A stretch of DNA of 5,088 nucleotides from NCBI GenBank assembly GCA_020846375.1, contig JADLDZ010000318.1:1-5088 (forward strand). The letters are read 5' to 3'. The position numbers were made by a program, and so were the translations under genes. The first letter of the stretch is position 1, and each line of letters opens with the position of its first letter. The DNA is from Nitrospirales bacterium. GTDB taxonomy: Bacteria; Nitrospirota; Thermodesulfovibrionia; Thermodesulfovibrionales; Dissulfurispiraceae. The notes below the pieces were generated by a model. That model was not told the origin of the DNA. It saw only the letters and a list, made by a program, of their open reading frames with translations, and did no database searches. Of this stretch, positions 1 to 5,088 are shown in pieces.

Positions 1-8
1 GAGCGATT

Positions 9-731
9 ATGGGAAAAGTAAACGCATACCAGAAGGAGAAGGCGGTTGATCAGTTTCTGCCCCGGGTAAAATATTATGCCTCCCGGTACGCTTTCTGCCT
101 CCCTCCCGAGCTGAGCATCGAGGACCTGGTATCGGCGGGGGTGGTGGGTCTCCTCGAGGCGATGGAGCGATACAACCCCTCCCTGAATATCAGCCTCAGT
201 ACCTTTGCGGATTTCAGGATAAAAGGCGCCATTATCGATGAGGTGCGCTCCATGCAGTGGGCATCCAAGGATGCCCGGAAGAAGCTGGAAGAGGTGAGGG
301 CCGCCTACCGGGAGATCGAAAAGGAGCACAACAGGAGCGCCACGGACGAAGAAGCGGCGGTGCGACTGAACATGAGCCTCGACGACCTCTACAAAATCCT
401 GTCCACCGCCACTACGATGAATATGCTGAGCCTGGAGGACCTCGGGGTGAACGATGAAGGGGAGCCCCTGGATATCCTGGAATGCATTGCGGACGTGGGC
501 TCCGGGGGCCCGCTCGACGAGCTGCACCTGAAAGAGCTGCGCTCCCTTCTCGGCAATGCCATCGATGCGCTCCCGGAGAAAGAGAAGCTTGTGGTCACCC
601 TCTACTACTATGAGGAGCTGACAATGAAGGAGATCGGGAAGGTGCTGGATATCAGCGAATCCCGGGTATGCCAGTTGCATGGAAAAGCATTGATGAAACT
701 GAAGAGCGGCATGGAACAGTTCCTGAAGTAA
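9..731 (+). CDS. fliA: FliA/WhiG-family flagellar RNA polymerase sigma factor (sigma-28)
   Basis: This 240-residue protein matches the usual length of sigma-28 factors, which direct RNA polymerase to late flagellar and chemotaxis promoters. Region 2 runs from about residue 13 to 80, with the family pattern IEDLVSAGVVGLLEAMERYNP (37-57) and a TFADFRIKGAIIDEVRS core (65-81). Region 3 spans about 90-145. Region 4 spans about 175-235, with LPEKEKLVVTLYYYEELTMKEIG leading into a helix-turn-helix ISESRVCQLHGKAL (215-228). The ATG at position 9 is the only in-frame start before residue 52 and gives a full region 2. The upstream ribosome binding site lies mostly outside the window. One oddity: the segment usually close to DWVPRS reads QWASKD (83-88). 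Family assignment is secure; its being the main flagellar sigma factor is inferred from the neighbouring che genes. Confidence 0.93.
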   Translation: MGKVNAYQKEKAVDQFLPRVKYYASRYAFCLPPELSIEDLVSAGVVGLLEAMERYNPSLNISLSTFADFRIKGAIIDEVRSMQWASKDARKKLEEVRAAYREIEKEHNRSATDEEAAVRLNMSLDDLYKILSTATTMNMLSLEDLGVNDEGEPLDILECIADVGSGGPLDELHLKELRSLLGNAIDALPEKEKLVVTLYYYEELTMKEIGKVLDISESRVCQLHGKALMKLKSGMEQFLK

Positions 732-833
732 GGTGTGCCTTTACAGCCCGGCGCATCGGGAGGAGGAAAACGGCTCTGCGCCATCCGGCAGCAGGCGCCT
801 CCCCCCAGGAAACAGACAGTGCAGGATTACTCC

Positions 834-861
834 TTGAATACTCCCTCCCATATCTTATATT
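834..861 (+). promoter_or_regulatory. candidate sigma-70-type promoter upstream of the HEAT-repeat gene
   Basis: TTGAAT (834-839, four of six matches to the -35 consensus) is followed after 16 bases by TATATT (856-861, five of six matches to -10), in a locally AT-rich stretch of the gap after the sigma factor gene. Transcription would begin near 868 and leave a leader of about 29 bases carrying the ribosome binding site. No good sigma-28 (TAAA-N15-GCCGATAA) or sigma-54 (TGGCAC-N5-TTGC) pattern was seen in the gap. The call rests on pattern matching only, so the promoter is a hypothesis. Confidence 0.4.
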
Positions 862-883
862 CTATACCAGCTTATTTTTCCAT

Positions 884-890
884 GGAGGGG
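884..890 (+). promoter_or_regulatory. ribosome binding site that fixes the HEAT-repeat start at GTG 897
   Basis: GGAGGGG lies six bases before GTG 897, an ideal distance. It overlaps an in-frame ATG at 882, which therefore cannot use it. No comparable site precedes the further upstream GTG at 735, and the residues encoded between 735 and 896 do not look like HEAT repeats. This supports 897 as the true start. Confidence 0.75.
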
Positions 891-896
891 TGCTGC

Positions 897-2744
897 GTGG
901 TCAAAAACATCAAGAAGATCATCCAGAACCTGGGAAGCGACGACCCCTCGGTCAGGCGGAGGGCGGCGGAGGAACTGGGGGCGGCGGATGAGCGGGCCAT
1001 TTATCCCCTGGTGAAGGCGTTGAATGACGAAAATGCGGGCGTCCAGGACGCGGCGATGAGAGCGCTCATTTCCATCGGGGGAGAGGTGACCGTCCACATG
1101 GTGCTCCCCCTGCTGCGCAGCAATACCCTCCTCAGGAATACCGCCCTGATCATTCTGAAGGAGTTGGGGGAGGTATCCGTACCCCTCCTGTATTCGCTTC
1201 TCAAGGACAAGGATGAGGATATCAGGAAGTTTGCCATCGACCTCTTTGGAGAAATAAGACGGGATGTCGATCCCTCCCGGATTGTCTTCCTCCTCGGGGA
1301 TGCGAACGCCAATGTGCGGGCCTCTGCGGCGAAGACCCTTGGAGTACTGGAATACCGCGCCGCCGTGCCTGAGCTGGTGAAAGCCCTCGGAGATGAGGAG
1401 TGGGTCGCCTTTTCCGCCCTCGAAGCGCTGGGGGACTTGATGGCGAGGGAGACGGCAGGGGAGATCGCCGCCCTCCTGTCCGTTCCTTCCGATACGGTGC
1501 GCTTTGCCGCCATCGAGACGCTGGGGAGGCTCAGGGACCCCATGGTGATCGATGCCCTGCTGGCATATCTGCCCCGCTCCTCCGGGGAGGAGAAGAACGC
1601 GGTCATCAAGAGCCTTATCCTGATCGGCATCACACCCGAAACGGCGGACCTGTCGGAGCATCTCATCGTCATGCTGCAGAACGGGGACTGGGAGGACAGG
1701 GAGATCGCCCTGAAAGGGATAGCCGCCCTCAACTGCAGGAAGGCTGTTCCCTCTCTCGTCGATCTTGCCGGGTCCCTGGATCCCTCGATGCCCGGGAACG
1801 AGGAGCGGATCTTTCGGCTGAAGAGCGCCATCAATGCCATCGACGCAGAGGAGGAGTTGCTCAGCCTCCTTGAATCCCCCGACATGAAATACAGGGGCAA
1901 GTCCTTTGTCATCGAGATCCTCGGGGAGACGAGGAGCAAAAGGTCGATGTCCCGGCTCATCGGTTTCCTGCACGATATGCGCAGGGACCTGAGGAGGGCC
2001 GCGGCAGAGGCCCTGGGGAAGATCGGCGATCCCGAAGCGGTCGGGCACCTCATCGAGGTGTCACAGAGGGATGAGGATGCTCATGTGAGGCGCTCCGCCA
2101 TCGAGGCGCTCGGGAATATACAGTCGATGGAGGCTTACAAGCCCCTGATGGACCTCCTGTCGGTGGAGCGGTATCACGACATTGTGGAAAAGATCGTGGA
2201 GGCGCTCCTGAAGATAGGCGCCCCTTCCTTCCTCGCCGAGCTTCACCGCCACAGCAGCAACGTACGGGAGGTGGCGGCAAAGATCCTTTTCGATGTGGAT
2301 ACCCTCCTCAGCCTGGCGGACGATCCCGAAAAAAAGGTGAGGCTGGCCGCCATTTACGGACTCGGACGTGCGGGGTCCCCGGAGGGGGTTGCAAAGCTGG
2401 TGAGTTTGCTTGGAGACAGCGACCCGGACATCCGGAAGACCGCCGTGGTGGGCCTGGGGGATGCCCGGTTCTGCGCCGTGGAGCTTTTCGAGACCCTGCG
2501 TGACGACGATCCCTGGGTGCGGTTCTACGCCATCAAATCGATCTCCTCTTCCTGTGATCCGGAAAGGGCCGTCACGCTTATCAGTTCCATGTTCGGTGAC
2601 GAGTTCATCCCGGTCGTCATGTCCGCCATCGATTCCATCCGGGACATCGGCGGCAGAGAGGCGTACGAAGTGCTCGTCGCTCATGAGGGACATCCCAATC
2701 CTGATGTGCAGGAAAAGATACGGGAGGCTTTGCAGTCCTTATGA
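897..2744 (+). CDS. HEAT-repeat protein of a chemotaxis operon, function unknown
   Basis: From GTG 897 the product is 615 residues, almost wholly built of degenerate HEAT/PBS-lyase-like repeats of about 30-32 residues, perhaps 18-20 of them. Typical units carry D-x-x-x-VR-x-x-A-A-x-x-LG, for example around residues 15-28, 136-149, 199-210, 363-374, 395-406, 477-490 and 508-521. Repeats are least regular at about 225-320. There is no signal peptide, membrane segment or catalytic motif, so a cytoplasmic alpha-solenoid acting as a protein-binding scaffold is likely. It is not evidently a phycobilin lyase; that family name comes only from the shared repeat. The stop overlaps the cheR start as ATGA, which predicts translational coupling and a role tied to CheR or receptor adaptation. 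That role is inference. The repeat fold is confident; the partner is unknown. Confidence 0.88.
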   Translation: MVKNIKKIIQNLGSDDPSVRRRAAEELGAADERAIYPLVKALNDENAGVQDAAMRALISIGGEVTVHMVLPLLRSNTLLRNTALIILKELGEVSVPLLYSLLKDKDEDIRKFAIDLFGEIRRDVDPSRIVFLLGDANANVRASAAKTLGVLEYRAAVPELVKALGDEEWVAFSALEALGDLMARETAGEIAALLSVPSDTVRFAAIETLGRLRDPMVIDALLAYLPRSSGEEKNAVIKSLILIGITPETADLSEHLIVMLQNGDWEDREIALKGIAALNCRKAVPSLVDLAGSLDPSMPGNEERIFRLKSAINAIDAEEELLSLLESPDMKYRGKSFVIEILGETRSKRSMSRLIGFLHDMRRDLRRAAAEALGKIGDPEAVGHLIEVSQRDEDAHVRRSAIEALGNIQSMEAYKPLMDLLSVERYHDIVEKIVEALLKIGAPSFLAELHRHSSNVREVAAKILFDVDTLLSLADDPEKKVRLAAIYGLGRAGSPEGVAKLVSLLGDSDPDIRKTAVVGLGDARFCAVELFETLRDDDPWVRFYAIKSISSSCDPERAVTLISSMFGDEFIPVVMSAIDSIRDIGGREAYEVLVAHEGHPNPDVQEKIREALQSL

Positions 2745-3571
2745 GCCTGATGATGACGGATGAGATATTCAAGCAACTCAGGGACTTCATCTACGAGAAG
2801 AGCGGCATCTTCATCCCGGACACCAAGAAATATTTCGTCGAGAACAGGCTGGGCAGGAGGGTCCAGGAGAAGAGCCTGAAAGGCTATGAAGATTACCTGT
2901 ACGTCATCAAGTATGGCTCCGATAAAAACGAACTGGTAAAGCTCTTCGACCTCATCACCACCAACGAGACCTTTTTTTTCCGGGAGCCCCAGCAATTCGA
3001 CGTCCTGCGCGGGGAGCTGCTCTCCCGCATCGTTGCCGAGAACACGAAGGCGGGCAGGAGGGACATAAAGGTATGGTCGGCGGCAAGCTCGACGGGCGAG
3101 GAGCCCTATACCATCGCCATGCTGTTCCAGGAAAAAAGCGAGATCTCGGGGTTCAGAAAGGAAATCTTTGCATCCGATCTCAGTGAATCCGTCCTGAGCT
3201 CCGCGAAGGTGGGAGTCTACGGCTCCTATGCCGTGAGGAACGTACCCGAGGCCTATCTCAAGAAATATTTTTCCAACTCCAGCCAGCAGTATGCGCTCTC
3301 CTCCGCGATCAAGTCCATGGTCAGGTTCCTGAAGGTGAACCTTATCGAGGAGCGGGATGTCAGGGCGATACGGGGGATGGATCTGGTTTTCTGCAGGAAT
3401 GTCCTCATCTATTTCGATGAAAAGGCGAAACAGAAGGCGGTCTCCCAGCTCTATGACGCGTTGAGGCCGGGCGGCTATCTGTTCATCGGCACATCAGAGA
3501 GCCTTCATAATGTGACGAGGGCGTTCAGGCCGGTGGTGATCAACAAAGTAATTATTTACCAGAAAGGGTGA
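2741..3571 (+). CDS. cheR: CheR, chemotaxis receptor glutamate O-methyltransferase
   Basis: The 276-residue product has standard CheR length. It transfers methyl groups from S-adenosylmethionine to glutamates of chemoreceptors during adaptation. An all-helical N-terminal domain (about 6-70) is followed by the conserved TTNETFFFRE (73-82). The SAM-binding domain carries SAASSTGEEPYT (113-124), FASDLSE (143-149), DLVFCRNVLIYFD (214-226) and GGYLFIGTSESL (244-255). ATG 2741 is formed within the ATGA overlap with the preceding stop, with GGGAGG at 2722-2727, a rather long 13 bases away. In-frame ATGs at 2750 and 2753 are possible alternatives and would remove only three or four residues. The beta-subdomain loop (about 176-196) looks shorter than in enteric CheR and lacks its glycine-rich sequence, so binding to a receptor C-terminal pentapeptide is doubtful. 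Confidence 0.95.
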   Translation: MSLMMTDEIFKQLRDFIYEKSGIFIPDTKKYFVENRLGRRVQEKSLKGYEDYLYVIKYGSDKNELVKLFDLITTNETFFFREPQQFDVLRGELLSRIVAENTKAGRRDIKVWSAASSTGEEPYTIAMLFQEKSEISGFRKEIFASDLSESVLSSAKVGVYGSYAVRNVPEAYLKKYFSNSSQQYALSSAIKSMVRFLKVNLIEERDVRAIRGMDLVFCRNVLIYFDEKAKQKAVSQLYDALRPGGYLFIGTSESLHNVTRAFRPVVINKVIIYQKG

Positions 3572-3573
3572 AG

Positions 3574-3639
3574 ATGATGACGGCGGGCGCTACCGGCACG
3601 AAGAAAAGAAAGAGACGGCGCGGCGGGAGGAACCGATGA
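3574..3639 (+). CDS. possible 21-residue basic micro-ORF between cheR and the response regulator
   Basis: An ATG three bases after the cheR stop region opens a frame of 21 codons ending in TGA at 3637-3639. That TGA overlaps the ATG of the next gene as ATGA (3636-3639). AAAGGGTGA (3563-3571) could serve as a weak, very close ribosome binding site. The peptide begins MMTAGATGTKK and continues with many arginines and lysines. It could be a coupling leader that carries ribosomes across the gap, or chance. The following gene has its own strong binding site (GGGAGG, 3625-3630), so the micro-ORF is not needed for its translation. No family is recognisable, and confidence is low. Confidence 0.2.
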   Translation: MMTAGATGTKKRKRRRGGRNR

Positions 3640-4025
3640 GGCTGTTGATTGTAGACGATGACAAGACCACGAGAAAGATTCTCAGCCTGTACCTGAAGGG
3701 AAAAGGGTACGAGGTCGTGACTGCCGAGAACGGGCTGGATGCCCTGGAAAAGCTCGGGACGGAGAATATCAACATGGTCGTCACCGATATGAACATGCCC
3801 TACATGGACGGAATAGAGTTGACGAGGACACTGCGTGCGGACCCTTCATGGCAGTCTATTCCCATCATCATGGTCACCACCGAGGCCGATGACGATGAGA
3901 GGAAGAAGGCTTCCGACGCAGGGGTAGACGACTACCTGGTGAAGCCTGCCAACGCCGACCAGATAAGCGAAAGCATAAAGAGAATTCTGAAGAAAATATT
4001 TGCCGGAGGTGAGGGGAATGTTTAA
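3636..4025 (+). CDS. single-domain CheY-like response regulator
   Basis: The 129-residue product is one receiver domain with no output domain. The acidic pocket is D7/D8 (IVDDD), the phosphoacceptor is D51 in VVTDMNMPYMDG, the switch residues are T81 and Y100, and the conserved lysine is K103 in YLVKP. All residues needed for phosphorylation are present. GGGAGG at 3625-3630, five bases before ATG 3636, supports the start. Its 3' end overlaps the next cheY by 8 bases. Compared with that neighbour it lacks the classical CheY features DDFxTMRRIV, SDWNMPNM and KPF, having KPANAD instead. It may therefore not be the main flagellar-motor regulator. A phosphate sink or a second output of CheA are possible roles, and both are inference. 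Confidence 0.9.
   Translation: MRLLIVDDDKTTRKILSLYLKGKGYEVVTAENGLDALEKLGTENINMVVTDMNMPYMDGIELTRTLRADPSWQSIPIIMVTTEADDDERKKASDAGVDDYLVKPANADQISESIKRILKKIFAGGEGNV
4005..4012 (+). promoter_or_regulatory. ribosome binding site that fixes the second cheY start at ATG 4018
   Basis: GGAGGTGA, a near-perfect match to the 16S anti-Shine-Dalgarno complement, ends five bases before ATG 4018, inside the 3' end of the preceding gene. It rules in ATG 4018 over the in-frame TTG at 4000, which would add six residues not seen in CheY proteins. Confidence 0.8.
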
Positions 4026-4425
4026 CTTGAGTCTGCGGGTACTTGTGGTTGACGACTTCCCGACGATGAGGAGAATTGTGAAGAACCTTCTCAAGCAGCT
4101 TGGATTCGAAAACATAGACGAGGCGGAAGACGGTGCGCAGGCGCTCGGAAAGCTCAAGGGCGGGAGTTATGGGCTGGTTGTTTCCGATTGGAACATGCCG
4201 AACATGGAGGGCATCGAGCTTCTCAGGAACGTGCGGCAGGAGCAGCCTCCCCTCAAGGACATCCCCTTTCTGATGGTGACGGCCGAGGCCGAGAAGGAGA
4301 AGGTGATCGAAGCGATCAAGGCGGGGGTGGATAACTATATCGTGAAGCCGTTTACCGCGGAGATCCTCAAGGAGAAACTCGAAAAAATAGCGGACAAGAA
4401 GAAGTCACTCAGAGAGGGTGGATAA
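4018..4425 (+). CDS. cheY: CheY, chemotaxis response regulator
   Basis: The 135-residue product is a textbook CheY, very close in pattern to the enteric protein. It has VVDDFPTMRRIVKNLLKQLG (10-29) with D12/D13, SDWNMPNMEGIELL (56-69) with phosphoacceptor D57, MVTAEAEKEKV (86-96) with T88, and switch Y107 and K110 in YIVKPFTAEIL (107-117). Phosphorylated by CheA, CheY-P binds the flagellar switch protein FliM and changes rotation. The gene overlaps the previous response regulator by 8 bases and ends one base before the cheA start, so all three are probably co-translated. The C-terminal tail (about 125-135) is a short charged extension. The identity is secure from conserved motifs; that it acts on the motor is family knowledge. 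Confidence 0.96.
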   Translation: MFNLSLRVLVVDDFPTMRRIVKNLLKQLGFENIDEAEDGAQALGKLKGGSYGLVVSDWNMPNMEGIELLRNVRQEQPPLKDIPFLMVTAEAEKEKVIEAIKAGVDNYIVKPFTAEILKEKLEKIADKKKSLREGG

Positions 4426-4426
4426 G

Positions 4427-5088
4427 ATGGCCGATGAAATGGATGAAATAATCGATGAATTCGTCATGGAGGCCGCAGAAACCCTGGAGAAGATCGACCC
4501 CCTGTTCGTCGAGCTCGAGACGCGGGGATACGACAAGGACATGCTCAATGAGATCTTCCGCGGCATGCACACGCTGAAGGGCGCAGCCGGCTTCCTCGGC
4601 TTTCAGCCCATTGTGGATGTGGCGCACCGGGCGGAAAGCATCATGAAGAGACTGCGCGACGGGGAGGCGGCTCTCTCCTCCTCCCTCATGGACGTCATCC
4701 TGAAGAGCGTGGACGCCCTGAAGCTCCTCATCTCCCATATCAGGCTGAAAGACGGAGTGGAAGAGAATTTCTCCTCCCTGCTGGGCGAACTGGATGCCGC
4801 CCTGGAGACTGCGTCAGGTCAGGGAACCCCGCATGCTGCAAAGGAGACGGAGCACGCGGAGAAAAAAACAAAAATAATTCATGAAGAAATAATAACCAGG
4901 AGCGACGAGCCTCATGAAGTGGTTGAAGTAAAAAATACGGAGCACTCTGGTCCCGAACCGCTTTCTTCCCCCCGAACCCCGGCCGCTGCTGAAGAGCAGG
5001 TGCAGCAGATCGCAAAGGAAAAGGAGGTGGTTTCGACCCTCCGGGTCGATGTGGCGCGGATCGACAAGGTCATGGACTTTGCGGGTGA
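4427..5088 (+). CDS. cheA: CheA chemotaxis histidine kinase, N-terminal part (cut by window end)
   Basis: An open frame of 220 codons runs from ATG 4427 off the window end. Residues about 1-125 form the P1 phosphotransfer (HPt) domain, with IFRGMHTLKGAAGFLGF (43-59) and phosphoacceptor H48. Residues about 126-200 are a charged, low-complexity linker, and STLRVDVARIDKVMDFAG (203-220) opens the P3 dimerisation domain. The ATP-binding and CheW-like domains would follow outside the window. The linker appears too short to hold a P2 CheY-binding domain. GAGGGTG (4414-4420) lies six bases before the ATG, which itself comes one base after the cheY stop, implying one transcript. CheA autophosphorylates at a receptor/CheW array and phosphorylates CheY and CheB. 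The truncation is an artefact of the window edge, not a broken gene. Confidence 0.94.
   Translation, partial: MADEMDEIIDEFVMEAAETLEKIDPLFVELETRGYDKDMLNEIFRGMHTLKGAAGFLGFQPIVDVAHRAESIMKRLRDGEAALSSSLMDVILKSVDALKLLISHIRLKDGVEENFSSLLGELDAALETASGQGTPHAAKETEHAEKKTKIIHEEIITRSDEPHEVVEVKNTEHSGPEPLSSPRTPAAAEEQVQQIAKEKEVVSTLRVDVARIDKVMDFAG

Noticed and set aside
748..788. Inverted repeat (GGCGCA 750-755 with TGCGCC 777-782) as a terminator after fliA
   Set aside because: The stem is only six base pairs around a loop of about 21 bases and no T-run follows, so it does not fit an intrinsic terminator.
735..896. N-terminal extension of the HEAT-repeat protein from an earlier GTG at 735
   Set aside because: The added 54 residues lack repeat character and no well-placed ribosome binding site precedes 735. 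GTG 897 has an ideal GGAGGGG six bases upstream, and the region also holds a likely promoter.
855..2053. Long antisense open frames (397 and 350 codons) opposite the HEAT-repeat gene
   Set aside because: They mirror the GC-rich, codon-biased repeat gene, show no recognisable domain, have low-complexity Ser/Arg or Pro/Gly-rich products, and conflict with a clear gene on the other strand.
1400..2130. Recurring nucleotide motif similar to GCCATCGAGGCGCTCGGG (for example near 1417, 1510 and 2098) as a DNA repeat element
   Set aside because: The copies are diverged, in frame, and encode the A-[IL]-E-[AT]-L-G core of the HEAT repeats, so protein repetition explains them.
4000..4017. TTG start at 4000 for the second CheY
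   Set aside because: A near-perfect ribosome binding site lies after it and in front of ATG 4018, and the N-terminus from 4018 matches the usual CheY length.

Overview
The window is a compact, single-strand (+) block of a flagellar/chemotaxis cluster. All the genes read the same way and several overlap by a few bases. The sequence is moderately GC-rich (estimated by eye, not computed), with strong AGGAGG-type ribosome binding sites. A FliA-type sigma factor followed by chemotaxis genes, a HEAT-repeat protein and tandem CheY proteins suggests a flagellated Gram-negative bacterium. Desulfobacterota/'Deltaproteobacteria' or Nitrospirota fit best. That placement is inference from gene style and layout, and no gene here fixes the taxon.

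Layout: (1) 9-731, flagellar sigma factor (sigma-28 family), whose start probably overlaps the end of an upstream gene lying mostly outside the window. (2) 732-896, a 165-base gap with a plausible sigma-70-like promoter (834-861) and a good ribosome binding site (884-890). (3) 897-2744, a 615-residue protein made almost entirely of HEAT-like repeats. (4) 2741-3571, CheR methyltransferase, joined to the HEAT gene by an ATGA stop/start overlap. (5) 3572-3635, a short gap holding a possible 21-codon basic micro-ORF that overlaps the next start by ATGA. (6) 3636-4025, a single-domain response regulator. (7) 4018-4425, a second, canonical CheY, overlapping the first by 8 bases. (8) 4427 to the window end, the N-terminal part of the CheA histidine kinase (HPt domain, linker and first residues of the dimerisation domain), cut by the window edge.

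How they work together: CheA autophosphorylates on its P1 histidine and passes phosphate to CheY, which signals to the flagellar switch. CheR methylates chemoreceptors for adaptation. The first response regulator may be a second output, a phosphate sink or a regulator of another component. The sigma factor would direct late flagellar genes. The HEAT-repeat protein is the least explained member. Its stop/start overlap with cheR suggests it is made together with the chemotaxis proteins and may scaffold them. No CheW, CheB, CheD or receptor gene is visible; they may lie downstream. I saw no RNA genes, mobile elements, CRISPR arrays or clear terminators.
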